A stretch of DNA of 64,000 nucleotides from positions 62,001 through 126,000 of the forward strand of contig CAWHMD010000002.1 in the NCBI GenBank assembly GCA_963830385.1, given 5' to 3'. This stretch comes from Bog-532 sp963830385. Lineage in GTDB: Bacteria > Actinomycetota > Actinomycetes > Streptosporangiales > Streptosporangiaceae. A program made the translations under genes and the position numbers. Positions 50,168-57,946 of this stretch are shown here, one piece after another. Numbering within the stretch: position 1 is the stretch's first letter; every line of letters begins with the position of its first letter. The notes under the pieces are model-generated. The model saw nothing but the letters and a program-made list of their open reading frames with translations. It had not been told where the DNA came from and ran no database searches.

Positions 50168-50776
50168 TCAGGAGGTGGCGGGGGCGGCGGCCAGCAGCTC
50201 CTCCAGGTCGGCCAGGCGCAAGACCCGCGCCTGGCGCGGGAAGATCTTCTCGGTCAGGAACTCGTGCACGCCCGGCACCGGGTCGGCGCTGGCGTCGGCC
50301 AGCACCAGGACCCGGTAGTCGCGGTCGGCGGCGTCCCGCACGGTCGACAGCACCACCCCACTGGTGCTGATCCCGGCCAGGATCAGCGTGTCGATCTGGT
50401 GGGCGCGGAGCTGGCCGTCCAGGTCGGTGGTGGAGAACGCGCCGACGCGGGTCTTGCGCACGATCAGGTCACCGGGCTCGGGCGCGACCGATTCATGCAC
50501 CGCGGTGGCGGGCGAGTCGGCGTGCATGGCCCGCCCGGTGCTGGTCACCAGGCTGGCGAACTGGCTGGTGGGCGGGATGCTGTCGAAGTCGGCGTCGTCG
50601 AAGGCCACCCGTACGTAGCCGACGGTGCCGCCGTGCTGGCGGACCAGGGCGATGGCGCGCGCCATCTGGGCCAGCAGCGCCTCGGCGTCCTCCAGGCGGC
50701 CGACGATCGCGTTCTGGTAATCCATCACCAGCAGCGCGGTCCGCCGGGGGTCGAGGGCCGGGGTCGGGTCGGTCAT
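50168..50776 (-). CDS. Isochorismatase-like hydrolase
   Basis: This is a 202-aa protein of the isochorismatase/nicotinamidase superfamily. The catalytic Asp is in ALLVMDYQNAI and the Lys is in IVRKTRVGAF. At the position of the usual nucleophile Cys the segment reads LAGISTSGVVLSTVRDAADRDY, so the Cys appears to be replaced, as in some actinomycete subfamilies. The start is ATG at 50776 with AGGGAA upstream. Before the IS110 insertion it would have begun 10 nt after the stop of the MFS gene, so the two belonged to one operon (marR-MFS-hydrolase). The substrate is unknown. Confidence 0.85.
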   Translation of the reverse strand: MTDPTPALDPRRTALLVMDYQNAIVGRLEDAEALLAQMARAIALVRQHGGTVGYVRVAFDDADFDSIPPTSQFASLVTSTGRAMHADSPATAVHESVAPEPGDLIVRKTRVGAFSTTDLDGQLRAHQIDTLILAGISTSGVVLSTVRDAADRDYRVLVLADASADPVPGVHEFLTEKIFPRQARVLRLADLEELLAAAPATS

Positions 50777-50822
50777 GACTTGTTCCCTAAGATCGAAGTG
50801 TCTGGAGTGAATAGGAATCACT

Positions 50823-51011
50823 CTGGATGCCCAGGGTGACGGGGTGTGGCTGATGACTGGTTGCCGTTGTCGTGGCTTGAAAGGAATGGCCGCCCTGTTG
50901 CCCTGGACGCCCTGGCCGCTGACTGAGATCTGATGCGAACCGTCGCTGTTTAGGGACCTGATGGCGGGGTCGTCCACGGGCTTTACCTGCGAGGACAGGA
51001 GGGTGGCCCGG
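50823..51011 (+). ncRNA. Candidate bridge-RNA region of the IS110 element
   Basis: IS110 elements encode a guide (bridge) RNA in the non-coding end next to the transposase. Here 189 nt separate the left junction from the transposase start. The region holds ACTGAGAT (50922-50929), identical to the right junction and reconstructed target (52249-52256), and AAAGGAAT (50880-50887), which could pair with ATTCCTCT to the right of the core with one mismatch. The fold was not computed, so loop boundaries are unknown. Confidence 0.45.
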
Positions 51012-52241
51012 GTGACGGCCACGGATGTGGTGTGGGTCGGGATCGATGCCGGCAAGGCCAGCCATCACGCGGCTGCGGTCGGTGCCGGCGGTAAGCGGCT
51101 GTGGTCGGTCAAGGTGGCCAACGGCCAGCAGCCGATCGAGGAGCTGATCGCCCGCGCCGTTAAGACCGCCGTCAGCGCAGGCGGCGAGGTGCGGTGGGCG
51201 GTGGACCTGGTCAGCCCGGCCGCCGCGCTGCTGCTCGCGATCTTGCTGTCCAGCGGGCAGAAGGTCGTCTACGTGCCGGGCCGGGTGGTGCACGGCATGT
51301 CCGGGGTGTTCGGCGGCGAGGGCAAGACCGACGCGAAGGACGCGCGGGTGATCGCCGATACTGCCCGGATGCGCGGCGACCTGACCGAGCTGAGCGCCAC
51401 CGGCGAGCTGGTGGTGGAACTGACCCGGCTGACGTCCTACCGGGCCGACGTCATGGCCGACTGGGTGCGTGGCGTCAACCGGCTCCGCGACCTGCTCACC
51501 AGCATCTTCCCCGAATTGGAAGCCAGCTTCGACTACTCCACCCGCTCGGCGCTGATCCTGCTCACCGGGTTCTGCACGCCCGCAGAGGTCCGCGCGGCGG
51601 GCACGGAGGGCCTGGCCTCCTACCTGCGCGAGCACAAGGCCTGGGCCAAGGGCATCGACGCGATGGCCGCCACGGCCGTCCGGGCCGCGCAGCAGCAGAC
51701 CGTCGCGCTGCCCGGCGAGGCCACCACGGCGCTGCTGGTCAAGAAGCTGGCCCGCCAGCTCCTGGACCTCGACCGCGAGGTCAAGGACACCGACAAGCTC
51801 ATCACCGGCAAGTTCCGCGGCCACCCCCAGGCCCGCATCATCGAGAGCCTGCCCGGCATGGGGCCGATCCTCGGCGCCCAGTTCCTGGTCGCGACCGACG
51901 GCCGCCCCCTGGAAGCGTTCGCAGGCCCCGGCCGGCTGGCCTCCTACGCCGGGCTGGTGCCCGTCCCCCGCGACTCCGGACGCGTCACCGGCAACTACCA
52001 CCGGCCCAAGCGCTTCCACCGGCCGCTGCGCAACGTCTTCTACATGATGGCGCTGTCCAGCCTCCGCGCCGAAGGACCGTCCAAGGTCTTCTACCAGCGC
52101 AAACGACACGAGAACAAACGGCACGTCCAGGCCCTGCTCGCCCTGGCCCGGCGCATGGTCGACGTCCTGTGGGCGCTGCTGCGCGACAATCGCGTCTACA
52201 GCCCGATCCCGCCCTCGCAGGTAATCGCTACTGCGGCTTGA
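51012..52241 (+). CDS. IS110-family transposase (DEDD/Tnp20 recombinase)
   Basis: This is a 409-aa recombinase. The N-terminal RuvC-like DEDD domain begins VWVGIDAGKASHHAA (first Asp), continues RWAVDLVSPAAALLL where the second acidic residue is expected, and has GKTDAKDARVIADTAR with the paired Asp. The C-terminal Tnp20 domain contains IESLPGMGPILGAQFL, then SYAGLVPVPRDSG with the conserved Ser, and NVFYMMALSSLR. No frameshift is present, so it may be active. GTG at 51012 is chosen because AGGAGGG lies 9 nt before it; ATG 50961 is the alternative. The 3' end overlaps the stop region of the MFS gene on the other strand by 14 bp. Confidence 0.92.
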   Translation: MTATDVVWVGIDAGKASHHAAAVGAGGKRLWSVKVANGQQPIEELIARAVKTAVSAGGEVRWAVDLVSPAAALLLAILLSSGQKVVYVPGRVVHGMSGVFGGEGKTDAKDARVIADTARMRGDLTELSATGELVVELTRLTSYRADVMADWVRGVNRLRDLLTSIFPELEASFDYSTRSALILLTGFCTPAEVRAAGTEGLASYLREHKAWAKGIDAMAATAVRAAQQQTVALPGEATTALLVKKLARQLLDLDREVKDTDKLITGKFRGHPQARIIESLPGMGPILGAQFLVATDGRPLEAFAGPGRLASYAGLVPVPRDSGRVTGNYHRPKRFHRPLRNVFYMMALSSLRAEGPSKVFYQRKRHENKRHVQALLALARRMVDVLWALLRDNRVYSPIPPSQVIATAA

Positions 52242-54024
52242 CACGATCACTGAGATTCCTCTCGGGGGAAAGGGATTCGGTGGGTACGGGCTGGCTCGCC
52301 GGGCCGGCGGCCGGGCTGGCGGGCCGGCGGCCCGGCGGGACGTGGCCGCCGCGTAGCAGCGAGGCCAGGCCGGCCAGCACCGACAGGGCGGTGGCGAACA
52401 GGAAGACCACGACCAGGCCGTGGTGGAACGGCTCGGAGATCAGGTTGGGGAAGAACGCCCGGCCGGTGAGCACCGCCCGGTGGGCGGCCGGCAGGGACGC
52501 CAGGGCGTGGGCGTCGGACAGCAGGTGCTGCACCGGGTTGTCGCCCAGCATCGCCGCGAACAGCGACGACACCGGCGGGAGCGACCCGATCTGCTGGGCG
52601 ATGTGGTGTGCGACCCCTTGCTGCTGCAGCCCGCTGGTCAGCGTCTTCGGCAGCGTGCTGGCCAGGCCGGCCACCATCAGCGAGAAGACCACGCCGATGG
52701 AAAGGGCGGTCCCGGAGTTCTGGAACGTCGACCGCATGCCGGCGGCGGCGCCGCGCTGCCGGGCCGGGACGCTGCCCATGATCGAGGACGAGTTGGGTGA
52801 GGCGAACATCCCGCTGCCGATCCCGTTGAGGGCGATGAACAGGGTGAACGCCCAGTACGGGAAGTTCACCGGCAGCAGCATCAGGCCGACGAAGCTGCCC
52901 GCGAACACCGCCATCCCGGCGGTCGCGATGCCACGCGAGCCGAACTTGTCCGACAGGTAGCCCGACACCGGCCCGGAGACCAGGAAGCCGGCGGTCAGCG
53001 GGAGCAGGAAGATGCCGGCCCACAGCGGGGTGTCGCTGTAGTTGTAGCCGTGCAGCGGGAGCCAGATGCCCTGCAGCCAGATGATGAGGATGAACTGGAA
53101 CCCGCCGCGGGCGATCGCCACCGCCAGGCCCGCCAGGTTGCCGAACGTGAACGCGCGGATCTTGAACAGGCTGAGCTGGAACATCGGCTCGGCGATGTGG
53201 GTCTCGATGATCCCGAACACGACCAGCAGGGCCACGCCGCCGATCAGGCCGGCCAGCACCCAGGGGTTGGTCCAGCCCATCGTGTCGCCCCGGTAAGGCT
53301 GGATGCCGTAGGTGACGGCGACCAGCACCGCGCTGAGGCCGACCGCGAAGGTGATGTTGCCCCACCAGTCGATCTTGGCCGGGTGCCGTTCGCCGTTGTC
53401 CCGCAGCCGCAGGTAGGCCCAGATCGTGCCGTAGATCCCGACCGGCACGTTGACCCAGAACACGGCCCGCCAGTCGATGGCGGCCAGCAGGCCGCCTGCC
53501 ACCAGCCCGACGAACATGCCGGCCAGGCCGGCGATCTGGTTGGTGCCGAGGGCGAAGCCGCGCTGCTCGGCCGGGAACGCGTCGGTCAGGATGGCGGCCG
53601 AGTTGGCCATCAGCATCGACCCGCCGACGGCCTGCAGGATCCGCCAGCCGATCAGCCAGTCGGCGCCGCCGCCCGCCATGAACGGGTCGAACGACAGCAG
53701 GATCGACGCGATCGTGAACACCACGAACCCGGCGTTGTAGATCCTGACCCGGCCGAACATGTCGCCGAGGCGGCCGACCGTCACCACCAGCACGGCCTGG
53801 ACCAGCCGGTAGCCCATGATCATCCACAGCAGATAGCTGATGTTGCCGGCCGACAGCGGATCCAGATGGATCCCGCGGAAGATGGCCGGCAGCGCGATGA
53901 TCACGATCGACCCGTCCAGGGTCGCCATGAACATGGAGGCGGTCGTGTTGGCCAGGGCCACCCATTTGTAGTTGTCCTTGGGGACGCTCGGGGCTGGACC
54001 GGGGACCGGGTTTTCCTTGGTCAC
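52228..54024 (-). CDS. MFS exporter, DHA2 (EmrB/QacA) 14-TM type, C-terminus altered by IS110
   Basis: This is a 598-aa proton-coupled drug exporter of the DHA2 family with about 14 membrane helices. Motif C-like ALPAIFRGI and LDGSIVIIAL lie in helix 1, motif A GRLGDMFGRVRIYNAGF lies after helix 2, and WRAVFWVNVPVGI is typical of the family. The last residues, RVKPQ, are encoded inside the IS110 element; before insertion the end would have been SDSYSLQTLRS with its stop at 50787. The change is outside the membrane part, so transport may persist. It follows marR on the same strand (55 nt), which should control it. Confidence 0.92.
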   Translation of the reverse strand: MTKENPVPGPAPSVPKDNYKWVALANTTASMFMATLDGSIVIIALPAIFRGIHLDPLSAGNISYLLWMIMGYRLVQAVLVVTVGRLGDMFGRVRIYNAGFVVFTIASILLSFDPFMAGGGADWLIGWRILQAVGGSMLMANSAAILTDAFPAEQRGFALGTNQIAGLAGMFVGLVAGGLLAAIDWRAVFWVNVPVGIYGTIWAYLRLRDNGERHPAKIDWWGNITFAVGLSAVLVAVTYGIQPYRGDTMGWTNPWVLAGLIGGVALLVVFGIIETHIAEPMFQLSLFKIRAFTFGNLAGLAVAIARGGFQFILIIWLQGIWLPLHGYNYSDTPLWAGIFLLPLTAGFLVSGPVSGYLSDKFGSRGIATAGMAVFAGSFVGLMLLPVNFPYWAFTLFIALNGIGSGMFASPNSSSIMGSVPARQRGAAAGMRSTFQNSGTALSIGVVFSLMVAGLASTLPKTLTSGLQQQGVAHHIAQQIGSLPPVSSLFAAMLGDNPVQHLLSDAHALASLPAAHRAVLTGRAFFPNLISEPFHHGLVVVFLFATALSVLAGLASLLRGGHVPPGRRPASPAAGPASQPVPTESLSPERNLSDRVKPQ

Positions 54025-54079
54025 TAAGTTCTGGCTCCCTGGATGCTATGGGCTGGATGCTCTGGCCGGATGCTCTGGG

Positions 54080-54517
54080 CTAGATGCTCTGGGCGAGGCG
54101 TTCGAGCAGGGGCGCGGCGGTGGCCAGCTGGCGGATCTCGGCCGGCGTGAAGTGGGCCGACAAGGCCTCGGCCAGCCGCTTGGTCCTTGTGTTGCGCTTG
54201 TCCTGGAGGATCCGCTGCCCCTCGCCGGTGAGGGACAGGACGACGCGGCGGCCGTCCCCGGGGTCGGCGTGCCGGGCCACCAGCCCGCGGGCCTCCAGGC
54301 CGGCCAGGGTGGCGCCCATCGACTGCGGGCTGATCTGCTCGAGCTTGGCCAGTGCGCTGGACGTGGCCGGGCCGCCCCGGTTCAGCCGCGTGAGCGCGGC
54401 GTTCTCGGGCAGCGTGAGCCCGCCGTCCACCTGCTGCTGGCGCATCCGCCGCAACAGCAGCCCGATGCTCTCCCGCAGCGCAACGGCCACGTCGCTGACG
54501 TCTGGTTCCCTCGTCAT
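54080..54517 (-). CDS. MarR-family transcriptional regulator
   Basis: This is a 145-aa winged-helix regulator. The recognition region is TSSALAKLEQISPQSMGATLAGLEARGLVAR and the wing is HADPGDGRRVVLSLTGEGQRIL, the hallmark of MarR proteins. It would repress itself and the downstream MFS exporter until a small ligand binds. The start is ATG at 54517. A 9-bp inverted repeat sits just upstream. Confidence 0.93.
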   Translation of the reverse strand: MTREPDVSDVAVALRESIGLLLRRMRQQQVDGGLTLPENAALTRLNRGGPATSSALAKLEQISPQSMGATLAGLEARGLVARHADPGDGRRVVLSLTGEGQRILQDKRNTRTKRLAEALSAHFTPAEIRQLATAAPLLERLAQSI

Positions 54518-54519
54518 AG

Positions 54520-54553
54520 TGCTAAGCCTAGCCTTATCAGTTTGGGCTTAGCA
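54520..54553. promoter_or_regulatory. MarR operator candidate
   Basis: TGCTAAGCC (54520-54528) and GGCTTAGCA (54545-54553) form a perfect inverted repeat directly upstream of the marR start. The centre (TAGCCTTATCAG region) has -10-like bases. The site fits autoregulation. Confidence 0.7.
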
Positions 54554-54741
54554 AATTGTGAGGCGGGGCCGCCGGCCTTCGCGTCGAGGCGCCGGCGGAA
54601 GCCTCCTGGGCCCCCTAGGCCCCAGGAGCCCCAGACACCGAGCAGGTCCCGAGCATCTTGAAACTCCTGTGACGGAAGTCTCGGGTGAGGCACGCAACGT
54701 GAACACTCGCCTTCGGGCGGCCCGGAGAGCAGACTGCGGGG

Positions 54742-55434
54742 ATGGGCGACGTGACGGTGCGGCGGGTGGACTTCGGGTACTTCGTGCGCCCGGCCGAGGA
54801 GACGGGGACCGGGGCGGCGCGGGTCGAGCCGTGCCTGGGGTATCTGGTCGGGCACCCGGACGGGCTGGTGCTGCTGGACACCGGGATGGGTGCGCACCCG
54901 GACGTGGACGCGCACTACCGGCCGCGACGGCAGGAGCTGGCGGCCGCGCTGGCGGGGGCGGGGGCCACGGCGGACGACGTGCGGCTCGTGGTCAACTGCC
55001 ACCTGCATTTCGACCACTGCGGGGGTAACCCGGCCCTGGCGGGCCGGCCGGTGTTCACGCAGCGGGCCGAACTGGCCGAGGCGACGTCGCGGGACGACTA
55101 CACGCTGCCGGAACTCCTGGACGCGCCGGGGATCGAGTACGAGCTACTGGACGGGGAGGCCGAGATCCTGGACGGGGTGTTCGTGGTGCCGACACCCGGG
55201 CACACCGGCGGGCATCAGTCCCTGGTCGTGCGGCGGCCGGACGGTACCGTCGTGGTCGCGGGTCAGGCGCACGACACCGCGACCGGTTACAGCGCCGACG
55301 CGCTGGCCTGGCGGGCCGGCCGGGACGGGCCCATTCCCGGGGTGCCGGCGTCGCCCGCCTGGATGGACCGCATCATGGCGTTCGACCCGGCCCGGGTGGT
55401 GTTCGCGCACGACCGTGCCGTCTGGGAGCCCTGA
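54742..55434 (+). CDS. Metallo-beta-lactamase-fold hydrolase (lactonase-like)
   Basis: This is a 230-aa MBL-fold enzyme. The zinc motif is CHLHFDHCGG, with further ligands at PTPGHTGGHQSL, AGQAHDTATGY, and the terminal AHDRAVW. The sequence begins with VRRVDFGYFVRP and LGYLVGHPDGLVLLDTGMG, like the AHL-lactonase/quorum-quenching subgroup, but the substrate is not settled. ATG at 54742 is used. It stands between marR (divergent) and the NAT gene (convergent, 3 nt apart). Confidence 0.88.
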   Translation: MGDVTVRRVDFGYFVRPAEETGTGAARVEPCLGYLVGHPDGLVLLDTGMGAHPDVDAHYRPRRQELAAALAGAGATADDVRLVVNCHLHFDHCGGNPALAGRPVFTQRAELAEATSRDDYTLPELLDAPGIEYELLDGEAEILDGVFVVPTPGHTGGHQSLVVRRPDGTVVVAGQAHDTATGYSADALAWRAGRDGPIPGVPASPAWMDRIMAFDPARVVFAHDRAVWEP

Positions 55435-55437
55435 GCC

Positions 55438-56610
55438 TCAGCGGGCTAACGAGGCCGGTGTGGCTGAAGGGGCCGGGGCCAGGGTCTGCGGTGGGGTGTC
55501 ACGGGTGGCCGGGGCTTGTGAGGCGTCTGAGGTTTGAGCAGCAGAGTCTGGTGGGGGCTGTGAGCCGTTTGGGGCCGGTGTGACTTCAGGTGCTTTCGGG
55601 ACTCGGGGGGCTTGCTGGGCCTGCGGGGCTTGCGGGGCCTGAGGGGCCGCCGGGGCCGCGGGGGTGTCTGGTGTTTGAGAGGCCTGAGGGGTCTGTGGGG
55701 CTGGAGATGCAGCTTCGCGAGGGGCCTGAGACGGGGCGGCCTGAGGCGGGGGCGGCGGCGCGGGAGCCTGAGACTCGGGAGCCTGGTGCTCGTCGGCTTG
55801 GGGCGGGGCCGCCGGGGCGGTTTTGGGTGGGGGGAAGAGGACCTCGGGCATGCGGTCCAGGGTGACGTTGAAGTGCTGGCGGTAGGCGTCGAGGACGGCC
55901 TGGTCGGAGGGCAACTGCTCCTCGGTGCGCACGCCGTTGTCGGTGATGATCAGGGTGCGGTCGCTCAGAGAGATTCTCCCGGTCTCGGTCAGGCGGGAGC
56001 AGATCGTGCTCTGGGTGAAGTGCGAGTCGGGCGAACTCGCCTGCCACCAGCAGGTGGGGACGAAGTCGGACTGGGTGAATGCCCTTGTGTCGATGCGGTA
56101 CTGGAGCTGGCCGTCGCGGAAGACGTCGACGTCGCCGTCGGGGGTGTCGGCCAGCCGGAAGTGGCCGCCGGGGTCGTCCTGCTCGTGGCGGCTGTCGAAC
56201 AGCAGCGGGTAGGTGCTGTGGCGGCCGAAGCCGACGTCGGCCAGCCAGGGGCCACTGCCGTCGGACGGGCGCACGATCAGCGCCATGTGATCAAGGGGTA
56301 TGCCCAGCCGGCCGTCGTCGCCGTAGACGCGGGCCGCGACCCGGGTCACCCCGACGTCGAGGCTCTGCAGGAGCAGCGCGAACGCCCCGTTGAGCTCGTA
56401 GCAGATGCCGCCCCGGCCGCGGCGCACGATCTTGTCGATCAGGTCCTCGTCGGCCAGCGAGATCGGCTCGGCCAGGTGCATGCTCAGGTTCTCGAACGGC
56501 ACCGTCAGCTGGTGCGCCCGGTGCAGCACGTGCAGCGTCACCGTGTCGACGCCCAGCGGGCGCGGCACCGCAATGCGTTGCAGGTACGCGCTCCACACGG
56601 TCTCGTCCAT
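55438..56610 (-). CDS. nat: Arylamine N-acetyltransferase with a Pro/Ala/Gln-rich C-terminal tail
   Basis: This is a 390-aa protein. Residues 1-270 are a normal NAT that transfers acetyl from CoA to aromatic amines and hydrazides. The triad is Cys in RGRGGICYELNGAF, His in IPLDHMALIV and Asp in WLADVGFGRHS. From about residue 270 a tail of some 115 residues follows, made almost wholly of Pro, Ala, Gln, Ser and Thr with PQAPQAPQA-type repeats, which NATs normally lack. The tail DNA has many GGGGCCTG-like repeats. ATG at 56610 is chosen for GGGAGGGG upstream; GTG at 56628 is less likely. Confidence 0.9.
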   Translation of the reverse strand: MDETVWSAYLQRIAVPRPLGVDTVTLHVLHRAHQLTVPFENLSMHLAEPISLADEDLIDKIVRRGRGGICYELNGAFALLLQSLDVGVTRVAARVYGDDGRLGIPLDHMALIVRPSDGSGPWLADVGFGRHSTYPLLFDSRHEQDDPGGHFRLADTPDGDVDVFRDGQLQYRIDTRAFTQSDFVPTCWWQASSPDSHFTQSTICSRLTETGRISLSDRTLIITDNGVRTEEQLPSDQAVLDAYRQHFNVTLDRMPEVLFPPPKTAPAAPPQADEHQAPESQAPAPPPPPQAAPSQAPREAASPAPQTPQASQTPDTPAAPAAPQAPQAPQAQQAPRVPKAPEVTPAPNGSQPPPDSAAQTSDASQAPATRDTPPQTLAPAPSATPASLAR

Positions 56611-56697
56611 CAGCCCCTCCCGCGGCACGGCAGCAGTGGCCGTCCGTATCGATCATGGCAGGGATATTTGTTTGTGCTTGTTATATACGGTTATCCG

Positions 56698-57201
56698 GTG
56701 AACGAAACCGAGTGGGAAAGCCAGATCGCGGCGGCCTGGGAATCAGTCGGCGACCTCGACGAGACCGATTTCCTGGCGCTGATCGAGAAGCTGGCGGCGG
56801 AACGGCCGCCGGGCGACGGGGCCGGGTATTTCGAGCGAGCGTCCTCGCTGGACGCGACCGGTCACCCGGACGTCGCGATCCCGCTGTACGAACAGGCGCT
56901 GACGGCGGGGCTGCCGGGCGGGCGGCGGCGGCAGGCGGTCATCCAGCTGGCCAGCTCGCTGCGGCTGGCCGGGCGGGCGGAGGAGAGCGCCGCCCTGCTC
57001 ACGGCCGAGATCGACGCGGCCTCCGACGAACTCGACGACGCGGTGGTGGCGTTCCTGGCGCTGTCCCTGGCTGACCTGGGGCGCGAGCGGGAGGCGACGT
57101 CGGCGGCGCTGGCCGCGCTGGCGCCGCACCTGAGCCGGTATCAGATCTCGGTGGCCAACTACGCCCGCCAGCTGGCAGAGCCGGGCGGGTCCCCGGGCTG
57201 A
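56698..57201 (+). CDS. TPR-repeat protein (TPR_5-like)
   Basis: This is a 167-aa helical protein with tetratricopeptide-like repeats: DGAGYFERASSLDATGHPDVAIPLYEQAL, RRQAVIQLASSLRLAGRAEESAALL and AVVAFLALSLADLGREREATSAALAAL. Such proteins scaffold interactions; the partner is unknown. It starts at GTG 56698. No ribosome-binding site precedes it; TATATA lies about 11 nt upstream, so a leaderless mRNA is possible. A strong hairpin overlaps its stop codon. Confidence 0.82.
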   Translation: MNETEWESQIAAAWESVGDLDETDFLALIEKLAAERPPGDGAGYFERASSLDATGHPDVAIPLYEQALTAGLPGGRRRQAVIQLASSLRLAGRAEESAALLTAEIDAASDELDDAVVAFLALSLADLGREREATSAALAALAPHLSRYQISVANYARQLAEPGGSPG

Positions 57202-57214
57202 CCGGGGACCCGCC
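57184..57214. terminator. Terminator overlapping the end of the TPR gene
   Basis: A 12-bp perfect stem (GGCGGGTCCCCG with its complement at 57203-57214) encloses a 7-nt loop that contains part of the TPR stop codon (57199-57201). It lies between convergent genes. Confidence 0.8.
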
Positions 57215-57247
57215 TCGGCGGCTTGCGGTTGGTGCTGACTTAGCCGA

Positions 57248-57781
57248 TCAGTGCAGGTCGACCGGGCCCTGAGCCACGAACGTGGTGTGCTCGGTCCAGG
57301 GCTTCGGGTTCGCGTTGGTGTTGCAGTGGCCGTTCGACTTGCGCGGCAGCACCCCGGTGACCGTGATCGTGGCGTCGCCGTGGCCGGAGATGTGCCGGTA
57401 GCGGCCCGATCCGCCGGTGATCCAGTACTGCGACCGGGTCTTGGACGTGGCGAAGCAGCTCCACGGGTTCACGTGGGTCTTGTTCCACCCCTGGTTATGG
57501 AAGACGAACAGCGAGCCGCGGCTCAGGTGCACCGTGGCATGCGGCCCGGGAGTATTCACGTTGAGGTGACCGAAGTCGTAGAACACCCCCGTGGCCTGAA
57601 CGTTCACGTCGCCGCTGCCGCCGTGCCCGTACCCGCGGATTGTCTCGATGGACGACGGGTGCGGGTGGGTGGTCCCGGCCATGGCCGGCCCGGCCGCGAA
57701 GCCGGCCAGCGTCCCCACGGCCACCCCCGGGACGGCGACCGTCATGGCCAGCTTCTTCCAGGCATTCCTCTTGTTCCCCAT
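57248..57781 (-). CDS. Secreted protein of unknown function
   Basis: This is a 177-aa exported protein. The signal peptide (KKLAMTVAVPGVAVGTLAGFAAGPAMAG) is cut near residue 36. The mature part is rich in Gly, His and Asn, with beta-type segments (GDVNVQATGVFYDFGHLNV, WITGGSGRYRHISGHGDATITVTGVL). It has two Cys that may form a disulfide, one in WSCFAT and one in GHCNTN. The GGSGRYRxISGHGxA pattern recalls small beta-barrel (allene-oxide-cyclase/dirigent-like) proteins, a weak resemblance. ATG at 57781 is chosen for the signal peptide. Confidence 0.7.
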   Translation of the reverse strand: MGNKRNAWKKLAMTVAVPGVAVGTLAGFAAGPAMAGTTHPHPSSIETIRGYGHGGSGDVNVQATGVFYDFGHLNVNTPGPHATVHLSRGSLFVFHNQGWNKTHVNPWSCFATSKTRSQYWITGGSGRYRHISGHGDATITVTGVLPRKSNGHCNTNANPKPWTEHTTFVAQGPVDLH

Positions 57782-57946
57782 TGACCCTTTTCCTCCCCAG
57801 ATGACGTACATGTTGTAAACGCCGGGTTATCACTTAATCGCTTAAAGTAATTAACGCGGCCTTCAGTGACTATCAGGGAGCGGGGCCAGTTCCGGACAGG
57901 GACTAAGGTCCCGACAAAGGGGCCGGGATTAAATGAGGAGCGGACA

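Larger units (their letters stand above)
50822..52251 (+). mobile_element. IS110-family insertion sequence, about 1.43 kb
   Basis: A complete element with one DEDD transposase gene and a non-coding left end. Both junctions share ATCACT (50817-50822 and 52246-52251), which contains the CT core typical of IS110 recombination. The distance between them is 1429 bp. Terminal inverted repeats are not seen, as expected. Joining the flanks gives AGGAATC-ACTGA-GATTCCT, a 7-bp inverted repeat, as the original target. The element lies at the 3' end of the MFS gene and changed its last codons. Confidence 0.88.

Noticed and set aside
50787..52250. A long minus-strand frame through the insertion sequence
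   Set aside because: It is a shadow of the transposase. Only its last 11 codons are meaningful, as the former end of the MFS gene.
50822..52251. Terminal inverted repeats of the insertion sequence
   Set aside because: AGGAATC near the left end and GATTCCT near the right are outside the element and belong to the rebuilt target palindrome. IS110 elements normally lack terminal inverted repeats.
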